The notes: generated from the letters alone by a model not told the origin. A stretch of DNA of 64,000 nucleotides from Phreatobacter stygius (GCF_005144885.1 NZ_CP039690.1:186001-250000); one strand, 5' to 3'. Counted from the stretch's first letter, positions 41,091 to 52,410 are shown. Numbers and translations are program-made.

Positions 41091-42272
41091 TCAGCTGGCC
41101 CGGCGCAGGCCGCCATCGGCGGCCATCACCCGGTCCCGGCCCCGCCTTTTGGCCTCGTAGAGCCCGGCATCGGCCTCGTCGAGCAATTGGCTCAGGCTGA
41201 TCGCACGGCTGTCGAGCGCCGAGACGCCGATGCTGGCGGAGACCCGGATCGGCCGCCCGTCGCTTCCGCCTGGAATATCGAGGCCGGCGATCCGGTGCCG
41301 CAGGCCCTCGGCGACGACGAAAGCGGATGTCGGCGAGGTATCGGCCAGAAGACAGCCGAACTCTTCACCACCCAGACGTCCGAACGCGTCGTCGGGCCTC
41401 AGATGCGCGCGGATCACCGCCGCGACCGCCACCAGCACGCGGTCGCCTCCGGCGTGGCCGAAGGTATCGTTGATCGTCTTGAACCGGTCGATGTCGATGA
41501 CCAGCACCGCGGCCGGGCGCCCGCCGGCCGTCGCCGCGGCGACCGCCCGTTCGGCCCGTTCAAAAAACGCCCGGCGGTTGGGCAAGCCGGTCAGCACGTC
41601 GGTCTCGGCCGCCATGCGATAGCGGTTCTCGGCCCGGTCCTTGGCCATGGACAGCTGCAGGAACGACATGATGCTGGCGTGAAACAGCGCCTCGAACAAC
41701 ATCAGCGTCATCGACGGCGAGGCCATGATCTGATGGCCAGGCGGCACGGGCGTCGACAGCGCGAAGGGAATGCGCACCAGGAAGATCGAGGCATGGATCA
41801 TCAGCCAGGCAACCGCCGGAAACCGCGAGACCAGGCGCTCGCCTTTCAGGTTCCACAAGGTTCCGGCGCTCGCCAGTGCGATCAGCCCCATCATCGCGGA
41901 ATTGACCGCGACACGCCATTCGACGCTCGCGTAGAACGCCGGCCATTGGCAGAGCGCCAGCCAGACGATCGACGGCGCGGCCATGCATGGCCACACGATG
42001 CTGCGGTTGCAGAACCGGCGCATGCCCGCCCAGTTCAGCATGTAGCTGAGGAACAGCATGGCATTGGCGGCGTCGATGCTCAGCCGGTCCGACGCGACGC
42101 CGCGCAGCCCGAGCAGCACCAGCCCTGCCGATCCCACGAGATTGGCCACGCCCCAGTAGAACAGCGAGGTTTCCGAGCGGTTCTGCCGCGACGAGATGAG
42201 CAGCAGCGTGCCGGTGCAAAGGGTCACCGCGACAAGCGATTGCAGCAACGTCGTCGAATGGAGCGACAGCAT
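41091..42272 (-). CDS. Membrane-bound diguanylate cyclase (GGDEF), tandem paralogue
   Basis: A 393-residue paralogue of the neighbouring cyclase, aligned almost without gaps: both have LVVVT/LVAVT, QLSMAKDRAENRYR, DVLTGLPNRRAFFERAE, VIDIDRFKTINDTFGHAGG and GGEEFGCLL. Sensor helices differ more than the catalytic domain (SETSLFYWGVANLVGSAGLV versus SQTSLALWGVAKLIGAIALA), consistent with divergence of signal input after duplication. RPDD precedes GRLGGEEF as the likely c-di-GMP inhibitory site. ATG 42272 is chosen; the TTG at 42290 is less likely. Confidence 0.9.
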   Translation of the reverse strand: MLSLHSTTLLQSLVAVTLCTGTLLLISSRQNRSETSLFYWGVANLVGSAGLVLLGLRGVASDRLSIDAANAMLFLSYMLNWAGMRRFCNRSIVWPCMAAPSIVWLALCQWPAFYASVEWRVAVNSAMMGLIALASAGTLWNLKGERLVSRFPAVAWLMIHASIFLVRIPFALSTPVPPGHQIMASPSMTLMLFEALFHASIMSFLQLSMAKDRAENRYRMAAETDVLTGLPNRRAFFERAERAVAAATAGGRPAAVLVIDIDRFKTINDTFGHAGGDRVLVAVAAVIRAHLRPDDAFGRLGGEEFGCLLADTSPTSAFVVAEGLRHRIAGLDIPGGSDGRPIRVSASIGVSALDSRAISLSQLLDEADAGLYEAKRRGRDRVMAADGGLRRAS

Positions 42273-42321
42273 CGGCGGGTTCCCGGTCAAGTCCGGCCGG
42301 CCGTACGGGTTCTCGCACGAC

Positions 42322-42402
42322 CGGCTTTGATCGTCACAATTGTTCGGATCATTCTGATCATTGGTTAAGGCCGGGCCCGCTTGCTGACCTATGGTAAATC
42401 AA
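42322..42402. repeat. Duplicated diguanylate-cyclase upstream region, copy B
   Basis: Second copy of the block at 40962-41040, directly upstream of the second cyclase. Shared words are TTCGGATCATTCTGA, TGGTTAAGGCCGG and TGACCTATGGTAAATCAA. The rest of 42291-42598 up to the helicase start shows no other gene. Confidence 0.85.
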
Positions 42403-42598
42403 ACCCGATGCCGGCATCGCAGGGCCCCGCGGCGCCCGCCGCCCTTACTTGGACGAGACATTCGCGCTTCCACTGGATTTCGCTATCAAGGTCTCGTCGC
42501 ATATCTTCGCCGCAGACGACTCGACCAACCGGCGGCGGCGCGCAAAACACCACGCCAACGCCGGACAATCGCCCGCCGGCCCCCAAGGGAATATTCGC

Positions 42599-44677
42599 GT
42601 GACATACGATGCCGCACGGGCTTTGGAACTTCTGCAAATCGGCTCGGGACGGTCAGATGCTGTCTTCCGCGATGGCCAGGAGGTGGCCATTCGCCACGTC
42701 GTCGACGGTCAGGGGCGCCTGTTGGTGGTGCAGAAAACCGGCTGGGGCAAGAGCTTCGTCTATTTCATCGCCACCAAACTGCTGCGCGAGGCTGGCCACG
42801 GCCCGGCTTTGCTGATCTCGCCCTTGCTCGCTCTGATGCGCAACCAGATCGCCGCCGCTGAGCGCATGGGCGTGCGGGCCGCCACCATCAATTCCGACAA
42901 TCCAGCCGATTGGGATGACGTTGAAGCGCAACTTGGTCGTGGCGAGATCGATATCCTGCTGATCTCGCCCGAGCGGCTCGCCAATGAGCGCTTCCGCACC
43001 GAGGTGCTGGCCGGCATCGCCTCTAGGATCTCGCTCCTGGTGATCGACGAGGCCCATTGCATCTCCGACTGGGGCCACGACTTCCGTCCCCATTATCGCT
43101 TGTTAGAACGTATCGTCAGGACCTTGCCGGCGAACCTGCGACTTCTGGCCACCACCGCCACCGCCAACAACCGGGTGATGGACGATCTCGCTGCCGTACT
43201 AGGACCGCAGCTGGCGGTATCGCGCGGCGATCTGAACCGCAGGTCGCTGTCACTGCAAACTATACGCTTGCGTAGCCAGGCCGAGCGCTTGGCCTGGTTG
43301 GCCCAACAGCTCAGCGTCCTTCCGGGCCACGGTATCATCTACACGTTGACCGTGCGCGACGCGCACCAAGTTGCCGACTGGCTGAAGACGCGAGACTTCA
43401 ACGTCGAAGCCTATACGGGCCAATCAGGCGATCGCCGGGAAGGACTCGAGCAGGCACTACTCAACAATCAGTTGAAGGCTCTGGTCGCAACCACGGCGCT
43501 CGGGATGGGCTATGATAAACCCGATCTGGCATTCGTTATTCACTATCAGATGCCCGGCTCGGTCGTCGCCTATTACCAGCAGGTCGGACGTGCCGGACGC
43601 GCGCTCGACGCCGCCTATGGCGTGTTGCTGAGCGGCGAAGAAGAGGCCGAGATCAATGACTGGTTCATCCAGAGCGCCTTCCCGACGCGCGAAGAGGTGG
43701 GCCAGGTGCTTGAGGCGCTCGACGCAGCGGCCAACGGGCTGTCTGTCCCCGAACTTCTTGGCCGCGTCAATTTGAGCAAGGGCCGTGTCGAAAAGACGAT
43801 TGCGCTGCTCTCGCTGGAAGCACCCTCCCCCATCGCCAGGCAAGCAAGCAAGTGGCAACTCACAGCCGCAAGGCTGAGCGAGGAGTTCTGGCGGCGCGCC
43901 GAGCGGCTCACCGCACTACGTCGCGACGAGCAACAGCAGATGCGCGACTACGTCAGCCTGCCCTTCGGCAAGCACATGGGGTTTCTCATCGAGGCCCTCG
44001 ATGGCAACCCAAATACTGCCAACCCGCCTGCCCTGCCCCCCTTGCCAACGAATGTGGAAGCCCCACTGATTCAGGAAGCTGTCGCGTTTCTGCGCCGAAC
44101 CAATCTACCGATCGAGCCCCGCCTCCAGTGGCCCCCCGGGGGCATGCCGCAATATCAGCTGGCCGGGAGAATTCAGGAGACCCTGCGGGCCGAGACGGGC
44201 AAGGCCCTGTGCATCTGGGGTGATGCCGGCTGGGGGGGGCTCGTGAGACAAGGCAAATATCGTGATGGCCACTTTGCCGATGCCCTCGTGACGGCTTGTG
44301 CCGACATGTTCCGCCAGTGGAACCCTCAACCCACTCCCACCTGGGTCACCTCCGTTCCATCGCTGCGTCATGCCAAGCTCGTGCCGGATTTCGCCAACCG
44401 CTTGGCTGCGGCACTGGGGCTACCGTTTCATGTGGTCCTCACGAAGAGCGACGACAGGCCAGAGCAGAAATCGATGGCCAACAGCACTCAGCAAGCACGC
44501 AACATCGACGGCTCCATCGCTCTTGGCGGTCAGCCCGTTCCTCACGGTCCGGTGCTCCTGATCGACGATATGGTGGACTCGCGCTGGACGCTAACTGTGT
44601 CCGCGTGGCTTTTGCGCAAGAACGGCAGCGGCGTGGTTTGGCCGATTGCGCTGTCGCAAACGGGACACGACCAATGA
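42599..44677 (+). CDS. RecQ-like DEAH helicase fused to phosphoribosyltransferase domain
   Basis: A 692-residue protein from GTG 42599 (AAGGGA Shine-Dalgarno; ATG 42449 would add a 50-residue non-conserved-looking leader). Helicase motif 0/I is QKTGWGKSF (residues 45-53), motif II is [17 protein letters not shown] (DEAH 150-153), motif III ATTATAN, and motif [15 protein letters not shown], all RecQ-type. After a winged-helix-like region ([20 protein letters not shown]), the C-terminal third carries a PRTase: [20 protein letters not shown] and the PRPP loop [18 protein letters not shown] (about 650-668). RecQ zinc and HRDC modules are not evident. It overlaps the DprA-like gene by 4 nt. Composition is less GC-rich than neighbours in places, suggesting transfer. 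A DNA-metabolism or anti-phage role is likely. Confidence 0.85.
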   Translation: MTYDAARALELLQIGSGRSDAVFRDGQEVAIRHVVDGQGRLLVVQKTGWGKSFVYFIATKLLREAGHGPALLISPLLALMRNQIAAAERMGVRAATINSDNPADWDDVEAQLGRGEIDILLISPERLANERFRTEVLAGIASRISLLVIDEAHCISDWGHDFRPHYRLLERIVRTLPANLRLLATTATANNRVMDDLAAVLGPQLAVSRGDLNRRSLSLQTIRLRSQAERLAWLAQQLSVLPGHGIIYTLTVRDAHQVADWLKTRDFNVEAYTGQSGDRREGLEQALLNNQLKALVATTALGMGYDKPDLAFVIHYQMPGSVVAYYQQVGRAGRALDAAYGVLLSGEEEAEINDWFIQSAFPTREEVGQVLEALDAAANGLSVPELLGRVNLSKGRVEKTIALLSLEAPSPIARQASKWQLTAARLSEEFWRRAERLTALRRDEQQQMRDYVSLPFGKHMGFLIEALDGNPNTANPPALPPLPTNVEAPLIQEAVAFLRRTNLPIEPRLQWPPGGMPQYQLAGRIQETLRAETGKALCIWGDAGWGGLVRQGKYRDGHFADALVTACADMFRQWNPQPTPTWVTSVPSLRHAKLVPDFANRLAAALGLPFHVVLTKSDDRPEQKSMANSTQQARNIDGSIALGGQPVPHGPVLLIDDMVDSRWTLTVSAWLLRKNGSGVVWPIALSQTGHDQ

Positions 44678-46065
44678 CCCAGGCCCTTTCGCCCAACGCC
44701 CAGGCCATCTTGCTGCTGACAGCACCGTTAATCGCTGGACGCAGCCGGGCGGCGCCCGAGCTGCTGTCTGCCGGCGAGTACAAACGACTGGCCCGGCACC
44801 TCTGGGAAATGAAGCGCCAGCCGGCGGATCTGTTGTCTCTGGATGCCGCGGACTTAATTGGCGCTTGCCAACCCGTGATCGATCCCGCTCGTCTTCAGGA
44901 CTTGTTGGCTCGAGGGTTCTTGTTGAGTCAGGTCTTCGAACGCTGGCAAACCAGGGCGATCTGGGTCGCAAGTCGCGCCGATGCCCACTATCCTCGGCGC
45001 CTGAAGACTCGACTGAGAGAAGACGCGCCAGCCGTGCTGTACGGTTGTGGCGACATAAGTCTGCTGGATACGGGCGGACTGGCTGTTGTCGGATCTCGCA
45101 ACGTGAATGACGAGCTGATCGGCTATACGGCGAGCGTCGGCCGACTAGTTGCTGATGCAGACGCGACGCTCGTTTCCGGCGGAGCCAGGGGTGTCGATCA
45201 AGCGGCAATGCTCGGTGCCCTCAACCAGGGCGGCAGGGCCATCGGCGTTCTTGCCGACAGCCTGGAAAAGGCCGCGATGAACCGCGAGAATCGCAATAGG
45301 CTCATCAATGGCCAACTGGTACTGATTTCGCCCTACGACCCGAGTGCCGGATTCAATGTCGGCAACGCGATGCAGCGCAATAAGTATATCTATGCGCTTG
45401 CTGATGCTGCTCTGGTGATAAATTCCGACGTCAACAAGGGCGGTACCTGGGCCGGGGCGACCGAGCAGCTGGATAAGCTTCGGATGGTTCCCGTCTACGT
45501 GAGATCAGCCGGAGAGAATTCCACGGGCATCGATGCCTTGCGTAAGATGGGCGCTATCGCTTGGCCAAACCCTCAAGATGTGAGCGCGCTCAAGGCAATC
45601 CTTGAGGAGACGATGCCTAATGCTCTTGGTGGAGCACAGTCTGCCCTCTCCTTGTTTCCGAAAGACAGCACGACAGCTCTGGCTCCTGAGACCCCGCAGG
45701 CTGTTGCGCTTGATCCGCGCTCCGTGCCTGAAGCTACGGAGCATCCGCCGTCCGTTGGCGTTTTCCGAGAAGATCCGCCCGCCGACGAGCCACCAGTGCA
45801 AACACCGGAAACGAGAGCCGAGTCGGACAGTTCCAAGGCGCTGGCTTCGAAAGAAATCAGGCCAGCGGATGCTCTATTTGCGGTGGCACGTGAAGTTCTT
45901 CGGGACCTTCTAGTCGTTCCTATGAGTGACATGGAGGTCGCGGAAGCTCTTGAGGTCTCCGTCCGCCAAGCCAAGACATGGCTGAATCGCCTTGTCGACG
46001 AAGGAAGCATCGAAAAGCAAAAGCCAAACATCTACGTTGCGAAACAGTCTCGACTGTTTGGGTGA
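44674..46065 (+). CDS. Divergent DprA/Smf-like protein with C-terminal winged helix
   Basis: A 463-residue DprA-superfamily protein. The Rossmann core starts [20 protein letters not shown] (about 135-155) with the ssDNA-binding [20 protein letters not shown] (about 168-187) and [20 protein letters not shown] then [13 protein letters not shown]. In housekeeping DprA the motif reads SGlA.GID; the R-GVD version and long Pro/Glu-rich linker (residues 320-400) mark a different lineage. A C-terminal winged helix ([20 protein letters not shown]) is retained. Starts inside the helicase gene (ATGA). Partnership with a RecQ-PRTase suggests a two-gene DNA-sensing or defence module, not natural competence. 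Confidence 0.85.
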   Translation: MTQALSPNAQAILLLTAPLIAGRSRAAPELLSAGEYKRLARHLWEMKRQPADLLSLDAADLIGACQPVIDPARLQDLLARGFLLSQVFERWQTRAIWVASRADAHYPRRLKTRLREDAPAVLYGCGDISLLDTGGLAVVGSRNVNDELIGYTASVGRLVADADATLVSGGARGVDQAAMLGALNQGGRAIGVLADSLEKAAMNRENRNRLINGQLVLISPYDPSAGFNVGNAMQRNKYIYALADAALVINSDVNKGGTWAGATEQLDKLRMVPVYVRSAGENSTGIDALRKMGAIAWPNPQDVSALKAILEETMPNALGGAQSALSLFPKDSTTALAPETPQAVALDPRSVPEATEHPPSVGVFREDPPADEPPVQTPETRAESDSSKALASKEIRPADALFAVAREVLRDLLVVPMSDMEVAEALEVSVRQAKTWLNRLVDEGSIEKQKPNIYVAKQSRLFG

Positions 46066-46230
46066 GAAAAAAAGCAGCGCGAGCTGCATCAGAACTGGAT
46101 GAGCCCCCGCCTCACGTCCCCGTCAGATTGCGCTCCCCGTTCAGCACCTTGAGGAACTCCCGCACGATCTGCGATTTCGGCCGCGCCGGCGACGTGCTCA
46201 TGTCCGGCGAGGCCGGCAGGCGTCCCTGCC

Positions 46231-46482
46231 TCAGGACCGGCGCCACTGCCTCGGATTGGCCGCGTCGTTGCAGCCCCAGGGCGGCATGGTCTTGCCCTCG
46301 AACCTGAGCCTCAGCTGCTCGCAGCCCCAGGCCTGGATCGGCGCCGGCATGTAGCGGTTGAGCTCGATGCCGACCTCGTCGAACGGGCTCTCCGATTTGG
46401 TCGCCCAATCGTAATAACGCTTGCCGATCAGGCCGCCAAAACCAATGACGAAGGCGACAAGAATAAGCCCGAGTTTTTTCAT
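46231..46482 (-). CDS. Small membrane/secreted hypothetical protein (83 aa)
   Basis: I do not recognise a named family. The 83-residue product starts MKKLGLILVAFVIGFGGLIG, a Lys-containing signal-anchor, then KRYYDWATKSESPFDEVGIE, and two W-G-C motifs (QAWGCEQLRLRFEG and PPWGCNDAANPRQW) separated by 19 residues, probably a disulfide in the periplasm. Several longer in-frame upstream starts exist but run through a repeat-rich intergenic tract. It is flanked by DprA (convergent) and by repeats. Confidence 0.7.
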   Translation of the reverse strand: MKKLGLILVAFVIGFGGLIGKRYYDWATKSESPFDEVGIELNRYMPAPIQAWGCEQLRLRFEGKTMPPWGCNDAANPRQWRRS

Positions 46483-46927
46483 GCCATGCCCTGTCGGAGA
46501 AGCAGCGGAGAGCTGCGCGCCGACCGGGTAGCAGCCGACCCTGTCGGCATCAACCGCTCCGGGCGTCGACGTGAGCCCAGGCTGGCACGCGGTCCGATGC
46601 CGTTCAGGGCGCGCCGCGTTGAAACGACAAGCGATCGAGGCGCTTTTCGACAACCGCCGCGGCGACGGACGCTTCCATCGTCGATGGGACACGTGAACCT
46701 CGACGTCACCCCCGGGCGAGCGAAGCGAGCGAAAGGGGGCCAGGGGCGGCTTGGACAACCGATGGCGCTTCATCAGTCCTCGTGTCGCCGGCGGATAGCC
46801 TCGCCTGTCGACTCCTGGATCCCCTTCCGCTCCTTCGCTTCGCTCAGTCGCCCGGATGACGTAGAGTGCGTGCCGGCAGCCGATTGGCGCCCCTCCATTC
46901 CCCACTCGCTATTCGCCACTCGCCCAC
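46483..46927. repeat. Intergenic region with inverted and dispersed repeats
   Basis: About 445 bp with no gene. An imperfect inverted repeat pairs 46703-46735 (CGTCACCCCCGGGCGAGCGA core) with 46830-46861 (its complement, TTCGCTTCGCTCAGTCGCCC then GGATGACG). The right end (about 46899-46932) carries the dispersed word whose complement is GAGTGGCGAATAGCGAGTGG, also found at 57727 and 57843. Confidence 0.8.
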
Positions 46928-47566
46928 TCACCCGGCGTCGGGTTTCACCGCCGCGCCCAAGGTCGTCACCCAGATGATCCGGGCCACCGTCTGCGACGGG
47001 TTGTCGAACATATGCGGCACGGTGCTCGGAAAGCGGAAACTGTCGCCGGCATCGAGCTCGTGAGCCTCGTGGTTGAGCCAGAGGCGCAACCGGCCGGCCA
47101 GCACATAACCGGCCTTCTCACCGGTATGCTGGAAGAAATCGGTGCCCGACGAGCCGCCGGGATTGAGGGTGAGTTCATAAAACTCCAGCTCGCCCTTTTC
47201 CTCCGGCGTCAGCGCTTCCTTCAGCACGCCGCTGGCGGTCAGTCGCAACAGCCGCCGGTCGTTCTTGCGCACGATGTAGCGCGACGTCTCGTCGGTCGCA
47301 TGCGGCTCGAAGAAATAGGAGATCGGCACGGCGAGCGCGATCGACAGGAGCCTGAGCGTGCGGATCGACGGCGTCGCCAGCGCCCGTTCGAGCTGGCTGA
47401 TCATGCCGGTGGACAGGCCCGTGCTCTTGGCCACGTCCTGGATCGACAGGCCGGCGCGCTGGCGCAGCAGCCGGACGGTCTCGCCCAGGCGCTGATCGCC
47501 GGCGTCCTCCGGAGCGGCATCCTTGCCCGGCACTGCCGCGCCCCCGCGGGCGCTTCGAACGCTCAT
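46928..47566 (-). CDS. XRE-cupin transcriptional regulator
   Basis: A 212-residue regulator: XRE helix-turn-helix (ETVRLLRQRAGLSIQDVAKS, then GLSTGMISQLERALATPSI) followed by a cupin-2 sensor (residues ~120-200: GGSSGTDFFQHTGEKAGYVL, HELDAGDSFRFPSTVPHMFD). This is the PuuR/HipB-cupin architecture controlling amine or amino-acid catabolism. ATG 47566 follows GGGAGG at ideal distance; the longer open frame is not used. It is divergent from the peptide ABC-transporter operon (250 bp), which it probably represses. The dispersed repeat begins directly after its stop codon. Confidence 0.93.
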   Translation of the reverse strand: MSVRSARGGAAVPGKDAAPEDAGDQRLGETVRLLRQRAGLSIQDVAKSTGLSTGMISQLERALATPSIRTLRLLSIALAVPISYFFEPHATDETSRYIVRKNDRRLLRLTASGVLKEALTPEEKGELEFYELTLNPGGSSGTDFFQHTGEKAGYVLAGRLRLWLNHEAHELDAGDSFRFPSTVPHMFDNPSQTVARIIWVTTLGAAVKPDAG

Positions 47567-47816
47567 TAAAACCTCCCGATAGCCGGCCCGCGCCCGACAG
47601 GGTCGGGCCCGAGCCACGCGCTGAGATCATGGCCCCTAGCACATCCCTGTCCGAACACGATGGCATTGACAGTGGTGTTTAGCCATGTTGAACTTACTAT
47701 CACATAATTCAAAACTGCTGAAGATACGCATCACGTCGGCCACATCTCGGCCCGGATCATCCGGGCCGAGCCGTGTGAGCCGCGGGAAGCGTGCGCGCGG
47801 CAGACGGAGGCGGAAC

Positions 47817-49484
47817 ATGGCAAGCGATTTCGGGCCTTTCGGTCAACCGACCAGGCGTGGGCTTTTGGCAATCGGCGCGGGCGCCGCGGCCGGGCTCGCC
47901 ACCCCGCCATCGGCGCTGGCGCAGCCAGGCCGGCCGGCCAATCCGCCGGACAAGCCGCGCGGCCAGGTGGTCGCGGCCCTGTCGCAGGAGCCGACCGTCT
48001 TCAATCCGCTGATGCCCGGCATCGAGGTCGACCAGGGGGTGTGGTGGAACCTGTTCTCGCCGCTCTGGTACATCGATCCGCAAGGCCATTTCGTGCCGGA
48101 CCTGGCGAAGGAGGTGCCCTCGCTCGAGAATGGCGGCCTGTCGGCCGACGGCCTGACCTGGAAGATCAAGCTGCGCACCGACGTCAAATGGCATGACGGC
48201 ACGCCGTTCACCGCGGACGACGTCAAATACAGCCTGGATCTCATCAACAACCCGAATTTCCGCGTGCGCAACCGCGTCGGCCACAGCCTGGTGAAAGACA
48301 TCAAGGTGGTGGCGCCCGACGAGATCCACTGGCGGATGGAGAGCGCCTATTCGCCCTATCTGTCGATCCTGGCGCTGACTTTCCTGGTGCCCAAGCACAT
48401 CCTGGAAAAGGCCGCCGATCCGAATACCGCGCCGTTCAACAACGCGCCTGTCGGCACCGGCCCGTTCCGCTGGGGCACGCGGGTCGCCGGCGACCACATC
48501 CTGCTCAACGCCCATACCGGCTATCACCTGCGCGGCCCCTTCGTGGAACGGCTGGTGTTCAAATATATCCCCGATCTCACCGTGCTCTACACCCAGTTCC
48601 GCACCGGCCAGGTCGATTACACCGGCATCCAGGGCATCCTGCCGAATTTCGTCAAGGAGGCCCAAGGCCTGCGCGGCCGCAAGGTCACGGTATCGCCGAC
48701 GGCTTCCGTCGAACATATCGCGCCGAACCTGGAATTCGGCGCGCTCGCCGACCGCACGGTGCGCGAGGCGCTCTATTTCGCCATCAACAAGAAGGCGCTG
48801 ATCGACGCCTTGAACTACGGCCTGCCGGTGCAGACCGAAACCTTCGTGCCGCAGCAGGCCTGGTCGTTCCAGGCAGGATTGCCGGCCCATGCCCATGATC
48901 CGGCCAAGGCCAATGCCATGCTCGACGCCGCCGGCTGGAAGCGCGGCGCCGGCGGCATCCGCGAGAAGGACGGGGTGAAGCTCGAATTCACCAATTCCAC
49001 CACCTCGGGCAATGCCGTGCGCGAGCAGACCCAGCAATTGCTGATGCAGGACTGGCGCGCCATCGGCGCCGGCATGCGCATCAACAACATGCCGGCCGCC
49101 GTCATCTGGGGCGAGTTCTGGCAGCAGTCGAAATTTAATTCGGTGCTGGTCTCGGTCAATTTCATGCTGGGCAGCGATCCCGACGTCACCCCGCGCTTCG
49201 GCTCGGGCGCCATTCCCGCCAAGGGTGGCCGCGGCTTCAACACCTATCAATACAGCAATCCGACCGTCGATCGGCTGCTCGCCCAGGGCGCCACCCAGTT
49301 CGACCAGGCCTCGCGCAAGACCACCTATGGCGAGATGCAGAAGATCATCCGCAATGATCTGGCCATCCTGCCTTTGTTCCAGGCGGTGATTTCCGAGGGC
49401 ATCAAGGACGGGCTGCAGGGGTTTGCCCCCAATATCAACTGCTCGTCCAATTGCTGGAACATTCGCGAATGGTTCTGGGCCTGA
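47817..49484 (+). CDS. Peptide-type ABC transporter substrate-binding protein
   Basis: A 555-residue family-5 extracellular solute-binding protein. The N-terminus has a twin-arginine signal (TRRGLLAIGAGAAAGLATPP, SALAQ). Family hallmarks follow: GLTWKIKLRTDVKWHDGTPF and TADDVKYSLDLINNPNF, TGPFRWGTRV, and VREALYFAINKKALIDALNY. ATG 47817 is preceded by GGAGG; the upstream in-frame extension to 47685 is Arg-rich and unlikely. It leads a five-gene dpp/opp-type operon and delivers peptides, opines or amines to the permease. FAD oxidoreductase downstream suggests an amine or amino-acid substrate. Confidence 0.93.
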   Translation: MASDFGPFGQPTRRGLLAIGAGAAAGLATPPSALAQPGRPANPPDKPRGQVVAALSQEPTVFNPLMPGIEVDQGVWWNLFSPLWYIDPQGHFVPDLAKEVPSLENGGLSADGLTWKIKLRTDVKWHDGTPFTADDVKYSLDLINNPNFRVRNRVGHSLVKDIKVVAPDEIHWRMESAYSPYLSILALTFLVPKHILEKAADPNTAPFNNAPVGTGPFRWGTRVAGDHILLNAHTGYHLRGPFVERLVFKYIPDLTVLYTQFRTGQVDYTGIQGILPNFVKEAQGLRGRKVTVSPTASVEHIAPNLEFGALADRTVREALYFAINKKALIDALNYGLPVQTETFVPQQAWSFQAGLPAHAHDPAKANAMLDAAGWKRGAGGIREKDGVKLEFTNSTTSGNAVREQTQQLLMQDWRAIGAGMRINNMPAAVIWGEFWQQSKFNSVLVSVNFMLGSDPDVTPRFGSGAIPAKGGRGFNTYQYSNPTVDRLLAQGATQFDQASRKTTYGEMQKIIRNDLAILPLFQAVISEGIKDGLQGFAPNINCSSNCWNIREWFWA

Positions 49485-49511
49485 CGGCCGGCTCCCCGGG
49501 AAAGCCCTGAC

Positions 49512-50462
49512 ATGGCCAAGTTCGCGCTTCAGCGCCTGGGACAGGCGGTCGTCCTCCTGCTGCTGGTCTCGATGATCGGCTTCGCCATCCTGCATCTGGC
49601 GCCGGGCGGACCGCTGTCGCAATTCGCGCTCTCCTCGCAGATGAGCCAGGAGGATCTCGACCGCATCGCCAGCCAGCTCGGCCTCGACCGGCCGCTGCCG
49701 GTGCAATATGCCGACTGGCTCTGGCGCATGCTGCGCGGCGACTGGGGCAATTCGTTCCGCGACGGCGAACCGGTGCTGAAAGTCATCGGCTCGCATCTCG
49801 GTGCCACCATCGAGCTGATGGCGACCGCCACCCTGATCGCCATCCTGCTCGGCTGCTGGGTCGGCATCCTGGGTGCCATCAGGCGCTATTCGCTGTTCGA
49901 CACGCTCGCCACCGTCGGCGCCATGATCGCCCTGTCGATCCCGACCTTCTGGTTCGGCCTGGTGGCGATCTATATCTTCTCGGTCGAGCTCGGCTGGCTG
50001 CCGGCCGGCAATCGCCACACGGTGGGCGATGCCTCCTTGCTCGACCTGATCCACCACCTGATCGCGCCGGCCATCGTGCTGGCCCTGGTCGAGACCGCCA
50101 TCTGGGCGCGCTTCATGCGCTCCTCCATGCTCGACGTCATTGGCCAGGACTATATCCGCACGGCGCGCGCCAAAGGCCTGCCGGAATGGCGCGTGCTGTC
50201 CGGCCATGCGCTGCGCAACGCACTGTTGCCGATGATCACGGTCGCCGGCCTGCAATTCCCCACCCTGCTCGGCGGCGCGCTGGTCACCGAGACGGTGTTC
50301 ACCTGGCCCGGCATGGGCCGCCTCTTCCTCGATTCCATTGCCTACCGCGACTATCCGGTGGTCATGGGCATCCTGATGTTTTCGGCCGTCATGGTGCTGA
50401 TCGGCTCGTTCCTCGCCGACATGCTCTATGCCGCGGTCGATCCGCGCATCCGGGTGGGCTGA
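49512..50462 (+). CDS. ABC transporter permease, DppB/OppB type
   Basis: A 316-residue inner-membrane permease: MAKFALQRLGQAVVLLLLVS N-terminal TM, LAPGGPLSQFALSSQ, DWGNSFRDGEPV, and the EAA loop RTARAKGLPEWRVLSGHALR plus VTETVFTWPGMGRLFLDSIA. Six TM helices are expected. It is 27 nt after the binding-protein gene and 5 nt before the second permease, so cotranscribed. Confidence 0.95.
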   Translation: MAKFALQRLGQAVVLLLLVSMIGFAILHLAPGGPLSQFALSSQMSQEDLDRIASQLGLDRPLPVQYADWLWRMLRGDWGNSFRDGEPVLKVIGSHLGATIELMATATLIAILLGCWVGILGAIRRYSLFDTLATVGAMIALSIPTFWFGLVAIYIFSVELGWLPAGNRHTVGDASLLDLIHHLIAPAIVLALVETAIWARFMRSSMLDVIGQDYIRTARAKGLPEWRVLSGHALRNALLPMITVAGLQFPTLLGGALVTETVFTWPGMGRLFLDSIAYRDYPVVMGILMFSAVMVLIGSFLADMLYAAVDPRIRVG

Positions 50463-50467
50463 GAGCC

Positions 50468-51357
50468 ATGGCAGGATCCCCCGACATGACCGACACGGCC
50501 GTCCAGTTCGCCCCGCCGACCTCGGGCAGCGCCGCCTGGCGCCGGTTCCGCCGGCACAAGCTCGCCATGGCCGGCGCCGTCACCATTTGCATCCTGGCGC
50601 TCGGCTCGGTGTTCGGGCCCTGGCTGCTGCCGTTCGACGACACCTTCATCGACATCATGCAGCGCTTCGCGCCGCCGTTCTCCGGCGCCCATGTGCTCGG
50701 CACCGACGAGCTCGGCCGCGATATCCTGGCGCGCCTGATGATGGGCGGGCGCATCTCGCTCGCCATCGGCTTCGTCGCCATGGCGATCGCCATGGCCATC
50801 GGCATCGTGGTCGGCACCATCGCCGGTTTTTACGGCGGCTGGATCGGCGCGGTGCTGATGCGTTTCGTCGACGCGGTCCTGTGCTTCCCGGCGATCTTCC
50901 TGCTCCTGGCGCTGGCCGCCCTGATCGAACCCGGCGTGCTCTCCACCACATTGCTGATCGCCGCCACCGCCTGGATGAACGTCGCGCGCATTGTCGAGGG
51001 CCAGATCCGGTCGCTGCGCGAGCGCGATTTCGCTGTTGCCGCCGAGGCCATGGGATCTTCCGACATGCGCACCATGTTCCGCGAACTGGTGCCCAATGCC
51101 ATGGCGCCGATCGTGGTCGCCGCGACGTTGAATGTCGCCAAGGCGATCCTGCTCGAATCCTATGTCAGCTATCTCGGCTACGGCATCCAGCCGCCGGTGG
51201 CGAGCTGGGGCAATATGCTGAACAACGCGCAGATCTATCTGACCAGCGCGCCCTGGCTGGCGATCCTGCCGGGCATCGCCATCACGCTGGCGGTGACCAG
51301 CTTCAATTTCATCGGCGATGGCCTGCGCGATGCGCTCGATCCGCGGATGGACATCCG

Positions 51358-51361
<4 letters not shown>
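50468..51361 (+). CDS. ABC transporter permease, DppC/OppC type
   Basis: A 297-residue permease: [20 protein letters not shown] start, [20 protein letters not shown], then [20 protein letters not shown] and the EAA loop [20 protein letters not shown], ending [19 protein letters not shown], the universal DppC tail. ATG 50468 lies 5 nt after the upstream stop; the earlier in-frame starts lie within the previous gene. It overlaps the next ATPase gene by 4 nt. Confidence 0.95.

Positions 51362-52406
<1,045 letters not shown>

Positions 52407-52410
<4 letters not shown>

Noticed and set aside
42449-42598. 50-residue N-terminal extension of the RecQ-PRTase protein from ATG 42449
   Set aside because: The sequence is not family-like and lies over the duplicated cyclase upstream area; GTG 42599 has a better ribosome site.
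46112-46201. 29-codon minus-strand frame MSTSPARPKSQIVREFLKVL...
   Set aside because: Looks protein-like and follows the small membrane protein gene, but it is too short and without a clear ribosome site to call.
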